This document shows, one piece after another, positions 36,334 through 51,800 of a DNA stretch of 64,000 nt (position 1 is the first letter of the stretch; each line of letters opens with the position of its first letter). The translations under genes and the position numbers were made by a program. The stretch is taken from the NCBI GenBank assembly GCA_963978545.1, contig CAXBTE010000023.1:1-64000 (forward strand). Reading direction: 5' to 3'. This stretch comes from Linyphia triangularis. Taxonomy: Eukaryota > Arthropoda > Arachnida > Araneae > Linyphiidae. The notes below the pieces were generated by a model, which saw nothing but the letters and a program-made list of their open reading frames with translations, was not told the origin of the DNA and made no database searches.

Positions 36334-39300
36334 CTAGAATCAAATCTTGAACAGAGTGTAGGCGATGAGCGTGTTGCCGAAACTCAATGTTCTTGACGAG
36401 AGGATAGCTTCCCCATATAGGTTTAGGAAAACCGCGTAAAAATAGAAAATTGGGAAATAGTCCACTTGCCTTAACTAAATTAGGAAATTTAAATCTTAAT
36501 TTTACATTTATTTGGAAAAAGTAAATGTTATAATTTTTCTGATAGGATAAAATAAAAAAAAATAATCATTGAAATATATAAGTTGTCCAGGCAAATTACA
36601 ATCAAAATTGAGAACGCGACCTCGAAAATGTTTGCGTGGGAGGTAGAGGGTGGTGCAAACAGTTTTTCTAACATATGCCATTGTCCATAACGACGTTTAG
36701 TTAAAATATAAATATTACATTGTATAGTTGTCAAAACATTTTATTGAAATTGATTAAAAAAGTAGTTTTAGGCGGGTTCCAACTAGAATCGACTTCCAGA
36801 TTTGGGCTAGGCATTGCTTGGACTCAGCGTACTATACGTGGGGACGCGAAGCCGAAACTCATTTCTCGGAAGGAGAGGACAGTTTTCAGTTAATTTAAAT
36901 TTAATTAGACAAGTTAGGGCTAGAATCAAATCTTGAACTGAGTGTAGGCGATGAGCGTGTTGCCGAAACTCAATGTTCTTGAGGAGAGGATAGCTTACCC
37001 ATATAGGTTTAGGAAAACCGCTTAAAAATAGATAATTGTGAAATTGTCCACATGCTTTAACTAAATTAGGAAATTTCAAATCTTAAATTTACCTTCAATT
37101 ATAAAATGTTAATCAGTAAAATTTATCTAATAGGATACAATTAAACAAATTAATTCAGCAGGTTAGTGCTAGAATCAAATCTTGAACAGAGTGTAGGCGA
37201 TGAGCGTGTTGCCGAAACTCAATGTTCTTGACGAGAGGATAGCTTCCCCATATAGGTTTAGGAAAACCGCGTAAAAATAGAAAATTGTGAAATAGTCCAC
37301 TTGCCTTAACTAAATTAGGAAATTTAAATCTTAATTTTACATTTATTTGGAAAAAGTAAATGTTTATAATTTTTCTGATAGGATAAAATAAAAAATGAAA
37401 AAAAAATAATCATTGAAATATATAAGTTGTCCAGGCAAATTACAATCAAAATTGAGAACGCGACCTCGAAAATGTTTGCGTGGGAGGTAGAGGGTGGTGC
37501 AAACAGTTTTTCTAACATATGCCATTGTCCATAACGACGTTTAGTTAAAATATAAATATTACATTGTATAGTTGTCAAAACATTTTATTGAAATTGATTA
37601 AAAAAGTAGTTTTAGGCGGGTTCCAACTAGAATCGACTTCCAGATTTGGGCTAGGCATTGCTTGGACTCAGCGTACTATACGTGGGGACGCGAAGCCGAC
37701 ACTCATTTCTCGGAAGGAGAGGACAGTTTCCAGTTAATTTAAATTTAATTAGACAAGTTAGGGCTAGAATCAAATCTTGAACAGTGTGTAGGCGATGAGC
37801 GTGTTGCCGAAACTCAATGTTCTTGACGAGAGGATAGCTTCTCCATATAGGTTTAGGAAAACCGCGTAAAAATAGAAAATTGTGAAATAGTCCACTTGCC
37901 TTAATTAATTTAGGAAATTTAAATCTTAATTTTACATTTATTTGGAAAAAGTAAATGTTTATAATTTTTCTGATAGGATAAAATAAAAAAATAATCATTG
38001 AAATATATAAGGTTTTAGGCGGGTTCCAACTAGAATCGACTTCCAGATTTGGGCTAGGCATTGCTTGGACTCAGCGTACTATACGTGGGGACGCGAAGCC
38101 GACACTCATTTCTCGGAAGGAGAGGACAGTTTCCAGTTAATTTAAATTTAATTAGACAAGTTAGGGCTAGAATCAAATCTTGAACTGAGTGTAGGCGATG
38201 AGCGTGTTGCCGAAACTCAATGTTCTTGAGGAGAGGATAGCTTCCCCATATAGGTTTAGGAAAACCGCGTAAAAATAGAAAATTGTGAAATAGTCCACTT
38301 GCCTTAACTAAATTAGGAAATTTAAATCTTAATTTTACATTTATTTGGAAAAAGTAAATGTTATAATTTTTCTGATAGGATAAAATAAAAAAAACTAATC
38401 ATTGAAATATATAAGTTGTCCAGGCAAATTACAATCAAAATTGAGAACGCGACCTCGAAAATGTTTGCGTGGGAGGTAGAGGGTGGTGCAAACAGTTTTT
38501 CTAACATATGCCATTGTCCATAACGACGTTTAGTTAAAATATAAATATTACATTGTATAGTTGTCAAAACATTTTATTGAAATTGATTAAAAAAGTAGTT
38601 TTAGGCGGGTTCCAACTAGAATCCACTTCCAGATTTGGGCTAGGCATTGCTTGGACTCAGCGTACTATACGTGGGGACGCGAAGCCGACACTCATTTCTC
38701 GGAAGGAGAGGACAGTTTCCAGTTAATTTCAATTTAATTAGACAAGTTAGGGCTAGAATCAAATCTTGAACTGAGTGTAGGCGATGAGCGTGTTGCCGAA
38801 ACTCAATGTTCTTGAGGAGAGGATAGCTTCCCCATATAGGTTTAGGAAAACCGCTTAAAAATAGATAATTGTGAAATTGTCCACATGCTTTAACTAAATT
38901 AGGAAATTTCAAATCTTAAATTTACTTTCAATTATAAAATGTTAATCAGTAAAATTTATCTGATAGGATACAATTAAACAAATTAATTCAGCAGGTTAGT
39001 GCTAGAATCAAATCTTGAACAGAGTGTAGGCGATGAGCGTGTTGCCGAAACTCAATGTTCTTGACGAGAGGATAGCTTCCCCATATAGGTTTAGGAAAAC
39101 CGCGTAAAAATAGAAAATTGTGAAATAGTCCACTTGCCTTAACTAAATTAGGAAATTTAAATCTTAATTTTACATTTATTTGGAAAAAGTAAATGTTTAT
39201 AATTTTTCTGATAGGATAAAATAAAAAATGAAAAAAAAATAATCATTGAAATATATAAGTTGTCCAGGCAAATTACAATCAAAATTGAGAACGCGACCTC

Positions 39301-40104
39301 GAAAATGTTTGCGTGGGAGGTAGAGGGTGGTGCAAACAGTTTTTCTAACATATGCCATTGTCCATAACGACGTTTAGTTAAAATATAAATATTACATTGT
39401 ATAGTTGTCAAAACATTTTATTGAAATTGATTAAAAAAGTAGTTTTAGGCGGGTTCCAACTAGAATCAACTTCCAGATTTGGGCTAGGCATTGCTTGGAC
39501 TCAGCGTACTATACGTGGGGACGCGAAGCCGACACTCATTTCTCGGAAGGAGAGGACAGTTTCCAGTTAATTTCAATTTAATTAGACAAGTTAGGGCTAG
39601 AATCAAATCTTGAACTGAGTGTAGGCGATGAGCGTGTTGCCGAAACTCAATGTTCTTGAGGAGAGGATAGCTTCCCCATATAGGTTTAGGAAAACCGTTT
39701 AAAAATAGATAATTGTGAAATTGTCCACATGCTTTAACTAAATTAGGAAATTTCAAATCTTAAATTTACCTTCAATTATAAAATGTTAATCAGTAAAATT
39801 TATCTGATAGGATACAATTAAACAAATTAATTCAGCAGGTTAGTGCTAGAATCAAATCTTGAACAGAGTGTAGGCGATGAGCGTGTTGCCGAAACTCAAT
39901 GTTCTTGACGAGAGGATAGCTTCCCCATATAGGTTTAGGAAAACCGCGTAAAAATAGAAAATTGTGAAATAGTCCACTTGCCTTAACTAAATTAGGAAAT
40001 TTAAATCTTAATTTTACATTTATTTGGAAAAAGTAAATGTTATAATTTTTCTGTTAGGATAAAATAAAAAAAAATAATCATTGAAATATATAAGTTGTCT
40101 AGGC

Positions 40105-43100
40105 AAATTACAATCAAAATTGAGAACGCGACCTCGAAAATGTTTGCGTGGGAGGTAGAGGGTGGTGCAAACAGTTTTTCTAACATATGCCATTGTCCAT
40201 AACGACGTTTAGTTAAAATATAAATATTACATTGTATAGTTGTCAAAACATTTTATTGAAATTGATTAAAAAAGTAGTTTTAGGCGGGTTCCAACTAGAA
40301 TCGACTTCCAGATTTGGGCTAGGCATTGCTTGGACTCAGCGTACTATACGTGGGAACGCGAAGCCGACACTCATTTAGCGGAAGGAGAGGACAGTTTCCA
40401 GTTAATTTAAATTTAATTAGACAAGTTAGGGCTAGAATCAAATCTTGAACTGAGTGTAGGCGATGAGCGTGTTGCCGAAACTCAATGTTCTTGAGGAGAG
40501 GATAGCTTCCCCATATAGGTTTAGGAAAACCGCTTAAAAATAGATAATTGTGAAATTGTCCACATGCTTTAACTAAATTACGAAATTTCAAATCTTAAAT
40601 TTACCTTCAATTATAAAATGTTAATCAGTAAAATTTATCTGATAGGATACAATCAAACAAATTAATTCAGCAGGTTAGTGCTAGAATCAAATCTTGAACA
40701 GAGTGTAGGCGATGAGCGTGTTGCCGAAACTCAATGTTCTTGACGAGAGGATAGCTTCCCCATATAGGTTTAGGAAAACCGCGTAAAAATAAAAAATTGT
40801 GAAATAGTCCACTTGCCTTAACTAAATTAGGAAATTTAAATCTTAATTTTACATTTATTTGGAAAAAGTAAATGTTATAATTTTTCTGATAGGATAAAAT
40901 AAAAAAAACTAATCATTGAAATATATAAGTTGTCCAGGCAAATTACAATCAAAATTGAGAACGCGACCTCGAAAATGTTTGCGTGGGAGGTAGAGGGTGG
41001 TGCAAACAGTTTTTCTAACATATGCCATTGTCCATAACGACGTTTAGTTAAAATATAAATATTACATTGTATAGTTGTCAAAACATTTTATTGAAATTGA
41101 TTAAAAAAGTAGTTTTAGGCGGGTTCCAACTAGAATCCACTTCCAGATTTGGGCTAGGCATTGCTTGGACTCAGCGTACTATACGTGGGGACGCGAAGCC
41201 GACACTCATTTCTCGGAAGGAGAGGACAGTTTCCAGTTAATTTAAATTTAATTAGACAAGTTAGGGCTAGAATCAAATCTTGAACTGAGTGTAGGCGATG
41301 AGCGTGTTGCTGAAACTCAAACTTCTTGAGGAGAGGATAGCTTCCCCATATATGTTTAGGAAAATACCGTAAAAATAGATAATTGTGAAATTGTCCACAT
41401 GCTTTAACTAAATTAGGAAATTTCAAATCTTAAATTTACCTTCAATTATAAAATGTTAATCAGTAAAATTTATCTGATAGGATACAATTAAACAAATTAA
41501 TTCAGCAGGTTAGTGCTAGAATCAAATCTTGAACAGAGTGTAGGCGATGAGCGTGTTGCCGAAACTCAATGTTCTTGACGAGAGGATAGCTTCCCCATAT
41601 AGGTTTAGGAAAACCGCGTAAAAATAGAAAATTGTGAAATAGTCAACTTGCCTTAACTAAATTAGGAAATTTAAATCTTAATTTTACATTTATTTGGAAA
41701 AAGTAAATGTTTATAATTTTTCTGATAGGATAAAATAAAAAAAAAAAAAAATAATCATTGAAATATATAAGGTTTTAGGCGGGTTCCAACTAGAATCGAC
41801 TTCCAGATTTGGGCTAGGCATTGCTTGGACTCAGCGTACTATACGTGGGGACGCGAAGCCGACACTCATTTCTCGGAAGGAGAGGACAGTTTCCAGTTAA
41901 TTTAAATTTAATTAGACAAGTTAGGGCTAGAATCAAATCTTGAACTGAGTGTAGGCGATGAGCGTGTTGCTGAAACTCAAACTTCTTGAGGAGAGGATAG
42001 CTTCCCCATATATGTTTAGGAAAATACCGTAAAAATAGATAATTGTGAAATTGTCCACATGCTTTAACTAAATTAGGAAATTTCAAATCTTAAATTTACC
42101 TTCAATTATAAAATGTTAATCAGTAAAATTTATCTGATAGGATACAATTAAACAAATTAATTCAGCAGGTTAGTGCTAGAATCAAATCTTGAACAGAGTG
42201 TAGGCGATGAGCGTGTTGCCGAAACTCAATGTTCTTGAGGAGAGGATAGCTCACCCAAATGTGTTTAGGAAAACCGCGTAAAAATTGATCATTGTGAAAT
42301 GGTCCACTTGCCTTAACTAAATTAGGAAATTTTATATCTTAATTTAACATTTGATTGGAAAACGTTATTATTTACAATTTATCTGATAGGATAAAATAAA
42401 ACAATCATTGAAAAATATAAGCTATCCAGACACATCGCAATTAAAAGTGAGAACGCGACCTCTAAACTGTTTGCGTGGGAGGTAGAGGGTGGTGCAAACA
42501 GTTTTCTAACAAATGCCCTTTGGTAAGATATCCGATATGTTCAATTTTAATAAGTTGGCTAGGTGTTATTTACTTGCTAAAATTTATTTCTTTGTAGCTC
42601 AGAAATATTGTCCTTAACAACGTTTAATTTAAATACAAATATTACATTATAGAGTTGTCAAAACATTTTTTTTGTTATATAAGAAAAAAAAATTGTATTT
42701 TTTTATCACTGATTAAAAAAGTACTGTTAGGCGGGTTAAAACTAGAATCGACTTCCAGATTTGGGCTAGGCATCGCTTGGACTCAGCGTACTATACGTGG
42801 GGACGTGAAGCCGACACTCATTTCTCGGAAGGAGAGGACAGTTTCCAGTTAATTTAAATTTAATTAGACAAGTTAGGGCTAGAATCAAATCTTGAACTGA
42901 GTGTAGGCGATGAGCGTGTTGCCGAAACTCAATGTTCTTGAGGAGAGGATAGCTTCCCCATATAGGTTTAGGAAAACTGCTTAAAAATAGATAATTGTGA
43001 AATTGTCCACATGCTTTAACTAAATTAGGAAATTTCAAATCTTAAATTTACCTTCAATTATAAAATGTTAATCAGTAAAATTTATCTGATAGGATACAAT

Positions 43101-46100
43101 TAAACAAATTAATTCAGCAGGTTAGTGCTAGAATCAAATCTTGAACAGAGTGTAGGCGATGAGCGTGTTGCCGAAACTCAATGTTCTTGACGAGAGAATA
43201 GCTTCCCCATATAGGTTTAGGAAAACCGCGTAAAAATAGAAAATTGTGAAATAGTCCACTTGCCTTAACTAAATTAGGAAATTTAAATCTTAATTTTACA
43301 TTTATTTGGAAAAAGTAAATGTTATAATTTTTCTGATAGGATAAAATAAAAAAAAATAATCATTGAAATATATAAGTTGTCCAGGCAAATTACAATCAAA
43401 ATTGAGAACGCGACCTCGAAAATGTTTGCGTGGGAGGTAGAGGGTGGTGCAAACAGTTTTTCTAACATATGCCATTGTCCATAACGACGTTTAGTTAAAA
43501 TATAAATATTACATTGTATAGTTGTCAAAACATTTTATTGAAATTGATTAAAAAAGTAGTTTTAGGCGGGTTCCAACTAGAATCGACTTCCAGATTTGGG
43601 CTAGGCATTGCTTGGACTCAGCGTACTATACGTGGGGACGCGAAGCCGAAACTCATTTCTCGGAAGGAGAGGACAGTTTCCAGTTAATTTAAATTTAATT
43701 AGACAAGTTAGGGCTAGAATCAAATCTTGAACTGAGTGTAGGCGATGAGCGTGTTGCCGAAACTCAATGTTCTTGAGGAGAGGATAGCTTCCCCATATAG
43801 GTTTAGGAAAACCGCTTAAAAATAGATAATTGTGAAATTGTCCACATGCTTTAACTAAATTACGAAATTTCAAATCTTAAATTTACCTTCAATTATAAAA
43901 TGTTAATCAGTAAAATTTATCTGATAGGATACAATTAAACAAATTAATTCAGCAGGTTAGTGCTAGAATCAAATCTTGAACAGAGTGTAGGCGATGAGCG
44001 TGTTGCCGAAACTCAATGTTCTTGAGGAGAGGATAGCTCACCCAAATGTGTTTAGGAAAACCGCGTAAAAATTGATCATTGTGAAATGGTCCACTTGCCT
44101 TAACTAAATTAGGAAATTTTATATCTTAATTTAACATTTGATTGGAAAACGTTATTATTTACAATTTATCTGATAGGATAAAATAAAACAATCATTGAAA
44201 AATATAAGCTATCCAGACACATCGCAATTAAAAGTGAGAACGCGACCTCTAAACTGTTTGCGTGGGAGGTAGAGGGTGGTGCAAACAGTTTTCTAACAAA
44301 TGCCCTTTGGTAAGATATCCGATATGTTCAATTTTAATAAGTTGGCTAGGTGTTATTTACTTGCTAAAATTTATTTCTTTGTAGCTCAGAAATATTGTCC
44401 TTAACAACGTTTAATTTAAATACAAATATTACATTATAGAGTTGTCAAAACATTTTTTTTGTTATATAAGAAAAAAAAATTGTATTTTTTTATCACTGAT
44501 TAAAAAAGTACTGTTAGGCGGGTTAAAACTAGAATCGACTTCCAGATTTGGGCTAGGCATCGCTTGGACTCAGCGTACTATACGTGGGGACGTGAAGCCG
44601 ACACTCATTTCTCGGAAGGAGAGGACAGTTTCCAGTTAATTTAAATTTAATTAGACAAGTTAGGGCTAGAATCAAATCTTGAACTGAGTGTAGGCGATGA
44701 GCGTGTTGCCGAAACTCAATGTTCTTGAGGAGAGGATAGCTTCCCCATATAGGTTTAGGAAAACTGCTTAAAAATAGATAATTGTGAAATTGTCCACATG
44801 CTTTAACTAAATTAGGAAATTTCAAATCTTAAATTTACCTTCAATTATAAAATGTTAATCAGTAAAATTTATCTGATAGGATACAATTAAACAAATTAAT
44901 TCAGCAGGTTAGTGCTAGAATCAAATCTTGAACAGAGTGTAGGCGATGAGCGTGTTGCCGAAACTCAATGTTCTTGACGAGAGGATAGCTTCCCCATATA
45001 GGTTTAGGAAAACCGCGTAAAAATAGAAAATTGTGAAATAGTCCACTTGCCTTAACTAAATTAGGAAATTTAAATCTTAATTTTACATTTATTTGGAAAA
45101 AGTAAATGTTTATAATTTTTCTGATAGGATAAAATAAAAAATGAAAAAAAAATAATCATTGAAATATATAAGTTGTCCAGGCAAATTACAATCAAAATTG
45201 AGAACGCGACCTCGAAAATGTTTGCGTGGGAGGTAGAGGGTGGTGCAAACAGTTTTTCTAACATATGCCATTGTCCATAACGACGTTTAGTTAAAATATA
45301 AATATTACATTGTATAGTTGTCAAAACATTTTATTGAAATTGATTAAAAAAGTAGTTTTAGGCGGGTTCCAACTAGAATCAACTTCCAGATTTGGGCTAG
45401 GCATTGCTTGGACTCAGCGTACTATACGTGGGGACGCGAAGCCGACACTCATTTCTCGGAAGGAGAGGACAGTTTCCAGTTAATTTCAATTTAATTAGAC
45501 AAGTTAGGGCTAGAATCAAATCTTGAACTGAGTGTAGGCGATGAGCGTGTTGCCGAAACTCAATGTTCTTGAGGAGAGGATAGCTTCCCCATATAGGTTT
45601 AGGAAAACCGCTTAAAAATAGATAATTGTGAAATTGTCCACATGCTTTAACTAAATTAGGAAATTTCAAATCTTAAATTTACCTTCAATTATAAAATGTT
45701 AATCAGTAAAATTTATCTGATAGGATACAATTAAACAAATTAATTCAGCAGGTTAGTGCTAGAATCAAATCTTGAACAGAGTGTAGGCGATGAGCGTGTT
45801 GCCGAAACTCAATGTTCTTGACGAGAGGATAGCTTCCCCATATAGGTTTAGGAAAACCGCGTAAAAATAGAAAATTGTGAAATAGTCCACTTGCCTTAAC
45901 TAAATTAGGAAATTTAAATCTTAATTTTACATTTATTTGGAAAAAGTAAATGTTATAATTTTTCTGTTAGGATAAAATAAAAAAAAATAATCATTGAAAT
46001 ATATAAGTTGTCTAGGCAAATTACAATCAAAATTGAGAACGCGACCTCGAAAATGTTTGCGTGGGAGGTAGAGGGTGGTGCAAACAGTTTTTCTAACATA

Positions 46101-48853
46101 TGCCATTGTCCATAACGACGTTTAGTTAAAATATAAATATTACATTGTATAGTTGTCAAAACATTTTATTGAAATTGATTAAAAAAGTAGTTTTAGGCGG
46201 GTTCCAACTAGAATCGACTTCCAGATTTGGGCTAGGCATTGCTTGGACTCAGCGTACTATACGTGGGGACGCGAAGCCGAAACTCATTTCTCGGAAGGAG
46301 AGGACAGTTTCCAGTTAATTTAAATTTAATTAGACAAGTTAGGGCTAGAATCAAATCTTGAACCGAGTGTAGGCGATGAGCGTGTTGCCGAAACTCAATG
46401 TTCTTGAGGAGAGGATAGCTTCCCCATATAGGTTTAGGAAAACCGCTTAAAAATAGATAATTGTGAAATTGTCCACATGCTTTAACTAAATTAGGAAATT
46501 TTAAATCTTAAATTTACCTTCAATTATAAAATGTTAATCAGTAAAATTTATCTGATAGGATACAATTAAACAAATTAATTCAGCAGGTTAGTGCTAGAAT
46601 CAAATCTTGAACAGAGTGTAGGCGATGAGCGTGTTGCCGAAACTCAATGTTCTTGACGAGAGGATAGCTTCCCCATATAGGTTTAGGAAAACCGCGTAAA
46701 AATAGAAAATTGTGAAATAGTCCACTTGCCTTAACTAAATTAGGAAATTTAAATCTTAATTTTACATTTATTTGGAAAAAGTAAATGTTATAATTTTTCT
46801 GATAGGATAAAATAAAAAAAAATAATCATTGAAGTATATAAGTTGTCCAGGCAAATTACAATCAAAATTGAGAACGCGACCTCGAAAATGTTTGCGTGGG
46901 AGGTAGAGGGTGGTGCAAACAGTTTTTCTAACATATGCCATTGTCCATAACGACGTTTAGTTAAAATATAAATATTACATTGTATAGTTGTCAAAACATT
47001 TTATTGAAATTGATTAAAAAAGTAGTTTTAGGCGGGTTCCAACTAGAATCGACTTCCAGATTTGGGCTAGGCATTGCTTGGACTCAGCGTACTATACGTG
47101 GGGACGCGAAGCCGAAACTCATTTCTCGGAAGGAGAGGACAGTTTATAGTTAATTTAAATTTAATTAGACAAGTTAGGGCTAGAATCAAATCTTGAACTG
47201 AGTGTAGGCGATGAGCGTGTTGCCGAAACTCAATGTTCTTGAGGAGAGGATAGCTTCCCCATATAGGTTTAGGAAAACCGCTTAAAAATAGATAATTGTG
47301 AAATTGTCCACATGCTTTAACTAAATTAGGAAATTTCAAATCTTAAATTTACCTTCAATTATAAAATGTTAATCAGTAAAATTTATCTGATAGGATACAA
47401 TTAAACAAATTAATTCAGCAGGTTAGTGCTAGAATCAAATCTTGAACAGAGTGTAGGCGATGAGCGTGTTGCCGAAACTCAATGTTCTTGACGAGAGGAT
47501 AGCTTCCCCATATAGGTTTAGGAAAACCGCGTAAAAATAGAAAATTGTGAAATAGTCCACTTGCCTTAACTAAATTAGGAAATTTAAATCTTAATTTTAC
47601 ATTTATCTGGAAAAAGTATATGTTATAATTTTTCTGATAGGATAAAATAAAAAAAAATAATCATTGAAATATATAAGTTGTCCAGGCAAATTACAATCAA
47701 AATTGAGAATGCGACCTCGAAAATGTTTGCGTGGGAGGTAGAGGGTGGTGCAAACAGTTTTTCTAACATATGCCATTGTCCATAACGACGTTTAGTTAAA
47801 ATATAAATATTACATTGTATAGTTGTCAAAACATTTTATTGAAATTGATTAAAAAAGTAGTTTTAGGCGGGTTCCAACTAGAATCGACTTGCAGATTTGG
47901 GCTAGGCATTGCTTGGACTCAGCGTACTATACGTGGGGACGCGAAGCCGACACTCATTTCTCGGAAGGAGAGGACAGTTTCCAGTTAATTTAAATTTAAT
48001 TAGACAAGTTAGGGCTAGAATCAAATCTTGAACAGAGTGTAGGCGATGAGCGTGTTGCCGAAACTCAATGTTCTTGACGAGAGGATAGCTTCTCCATATA
48101 GGTTTAGGAAAACCGCGTAAAAATAGAAAATTGTGAAATAGTCCACTTGCCTTAATTAATTTAGGAAATTTAAATCTTAATTTTACATTTATTTGGAAAA
48201 AGTAAATGTTTATAATTTTTCTGATAGGATAAAATAAAAAAATAATCATTGAAATATATAAGGTTTTAGGCGGGTTCCAACTAGAATCGACTTCCAGATT
48301 TGGGCTAGGCATCGCTTGGACTCAGCGTACTATACGTGGGAACGCGAAGCCGACACTCATTTAGCGGAAGGAGAGGACAGTTTCCAGTTAATTTCAATTT
48401 AATTAGACAAGTTAGGGCTAGAATCAAATCTTGAACTGAGTGTAGGCGATGAGCGTGTTGCCGAAACTCAATGTTCTTGAGGAGAGGATAGCTTCCCCAT
48501 ATAGGTTTAGGAAAACCGCTTAAAAATAGATAATTGTGAAATTGTCCACATGCTTTAACTAAATTAGGAAATTTCAAATCTTAAATTTACCTTCAATTAT
48601 AAAATGTTAATCAGTAAAATTTATCTGATAGGATACAATTAAACAAATTAATTCAGCAGGTTAGTGCTAGAATCAAATCTTGAACAGAGTGTAGGCGATG
48701 AGCGTGTTGCCGAAACTCAATGTTCTTGACGAGAGGATAGCTTCCCCATATAGGTTTAGGAAAACCGCGTAAAAATAGAAAATTGTGAAATAGTCCACTT
48801 GCCTTAACTAAATTAGGAAATTTAAATCTTAATTTTACATTTATCTGGAAAAA
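40105..48853 (+). repeat. Large duplicated block, copy 2 (about 8.7 kb)
   Basis: This is the counterpart of 25450-34198 at an offset of 14,655 bp, with the same order of unit variants. In the stretches I compared by eye I saw no substitutions. It ends inside a c module: up to TTATCTGGAAAAAGTA it follows copy 1 at 34.2 kb, then it switches to the sequence found at 30.45 kb. Confidence 0.85.
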
Positions 48854-51800
48854 GTAAATGTTTATAATTTTTCTGATAGGATAAAATAAAAAATGAAAAA
48901 AAAATAATCATTGAAATATATAAGTTGTCAAATTACAATCAAAATTGAGAACGCGACCTCGAAAATGTTTGCGTGGGAGGTAGAGGGTGGTGCAAACAGT
49001 TTTTCTAACATATGCCATTGTCCATAACGACGTTTAGTTAAAATATAAATATTACATTGTATAGTTGTCAAAACATTTTATTGAAATTGATTAAAAAAGT
49101 AGTTTTAGGCGGGTTCCAACTAGAATCAACTTCCAGATTTGGGCTAGGCATTGCTTGGACTCAGCGTACTATACGTGGGGACGCGAAGCCGACACTCATT
49201 TCTCGGAAGGAGAGGACAGTTTCCAGTTAATTTCAATTTAATTAGACAAGTTAGGGCTAGAATCAAATCTTGAACTGAGTGTAGGCGATGAGCGTGTTGC
49301 CGAAACTCAATGTTCTTGAGGAGAGGATAGCTTCCCCATATAGGTTTAGGAAAACCGCTTAAAAATAGATAATTGTGAAATTGTCCACATGCTTTAACTA
49401 AATTAGGAAATTTCAAATCTTAAATTTACCTTCAATTATAAAATGTTAATCAGTAAAATTTATCTGATAGGATACAATTAAACAAATTAATTCAGCAGGT
49501 TAGTGCTAGAATCAAATCTTGAACAGAGTGTAGGCGATGAGCGTGTTGCCGAAACTCAATGTTCTTGACGAGAGGATAGCTTCCCCATATAGGTTTAGGA
49601 AAACCGCGTAAAAATAGAAAATTGTGAAATAGTCCACTTGCCTTAACTAAATTAGGAAATTTAAATCTTAATTTTACATTTATTTGGAAAAAGTAAATGT
49701 TATAATTTTTCTGTTAGGATAAAATAAAAAAAAATAATCATTGAAATATATAAGTTGTCTAGGCAAATTACAATCAAAATTGAGAACGCGACCTCGAAAA
49801 TGTTTGCGTGGGAGGTAGAGGGTGGTGCAAACAGTTTTTCTAACATATGCCATTGTCCATAACGACGTTTAGTTAAAATATAAATATTACATTGTATAGT
49901 TGTCAAAACATTTTATTGAAATTGATTAAAAAAGTAGTTTTAGGCGGGTTCCAACTAGAATCGACTTCCAGATTTGGGCTAGGCATTGCTTGGACTCAGC
50001 GTACTATACGTGGGGACGCGAAGCCGAAACTCATTTCTCGGAAGGAGAGGACAGTTTCCAGTTAATTTAAATTTAATTAGACAAGTTAGGGCTAGAATCA
50101 AATCTTGAACCGAGTGTAGGCGATGAGCGTGTTGCCGAAACTCAATGTTCTTGAGGAGAGGATAGCTTCCCCATATAGGTTTAGGAAAACCGCTTAAAAA
50201 TAGATAATTGTGAAATTGTCCACATGCTTTAACTAAATTAGGAAATTTTAAATCTTAAATTTACCTTCAATTATAAAATGTTAATCAGTAAAATTTATCT
50301 GATAGGATACAATTAAACAAATTAATTCAGCAGGTTAGTGCTAGAATCAAATCTTGAACAGAGTGTAGGCGATGAGCGTGTTGCCGAAACTCAATGTTCT
50401 TGACGAGAGGATAGCTTCCCCATATAGGTTTAGGAAAACCGCGTAAAAATAGAAAATTGTGAAATAGTCCACTTGCCTTAACTAAATTAGGAAATTTAAA
50501 TCTTAATTTTACATTTATTTGGAAAAAGTAAATGTTATAATTTTTCTGATAGGATAAAATAAAAAAAAATAATCATTGAAGTATATAAGTTGTCCAGGCA
50601 AATTACAATCAAAATTGAGAACGCGACCTCGAAAATGTTTGCGTGGGAGGTAGAGGGTGGTGCAAACAGTTTTTCTAACATATGCCATTGTCCATAACGA
50701 CGTTTAGTTAAAATATAAATATTACATTGTATAGTTGTCAAAACATTTTATTGAAATTGATTAAAAAAGTAGTTTTAGGCGGGTTCCAACTAGAATCGAC
50801 TTCCAGATTTGGGCTAGGCATTGCTTGGACTCAGCGTACTATACGTGGGGACGCGAAGCCGAAACTCATTTCTCGGAAGGAGAGGACAGTTTATAGTTAA
50901 TTTAAATTTAATTAGACAAGTTAGGGCTAGAATCAAATCTTGAACTGAGTGTAGGCGATGAGCGTGTTGCCGAAACTCAATGTTCTTGAGGAGAGGATAG
51001 CTTCCCCATATAGGTTTAGGAAAACCGCTTAAAAATAGATAATTGTGAAATTGTCCACATGCTTTAACTAAATTAGGAAATTTCAAATCTTAAATTTACC
51101 TTCAATTATAAAATGTTAATCAGTAAAATTTATCTGATAGGATACAATTAAACAAATTAATTCAGCAGGTTAGTGCTAGAATCAAATCTTGAACAGAGTG
51201 TAGGCGATGAGCGTGTTGCCGAAACTCAATGTTCTTGACGAGAGGATAGCTTCCCCATATAGGTTTAGGAAAACCGCGTAAAAATAGAAAATTGTGAAAT
51301 AGTCCACTTGCCTTAACTAAATTAGGAAATTTAAATCTTAATTTTACATTTATCTGGAAAAAGTATATGTTATAATTTTTCTGATAGGATAAAATAAAAA
51401 AAAATAATCATTGAAATATATAAGTTGTCCAGGCAAATTACAATCAAAATTGAGAATGCGACCTCGAAAATGTTTGCGTGGGAGGTAGAGGGTGGTGCAA
51501 ACAGTTTTTCTAACATATGCCATTGTCCATAACGACGTTTAGTTAAAATATAAATATTACATTGTATAGTTGTCAAAACATTTTATTGAAATTGATTAAA
51601 AAAGTAGTTTTAGGCGGGTTCCAACTAGAATCGACTTGCAGATTTGGGCTAGGCATTGCTTGGACTCAGCGTACTATACGTGGGGACGCGAAGCCGACAC
51701 TCATTTCTCGGAAGGAGAGGACAGTTTCCAGTTAATTTAAATTTAATTAGACAAGTTAGGGCTAGAATCAAATCTTGAACAGAGTGTAGGCGATGAGCGT

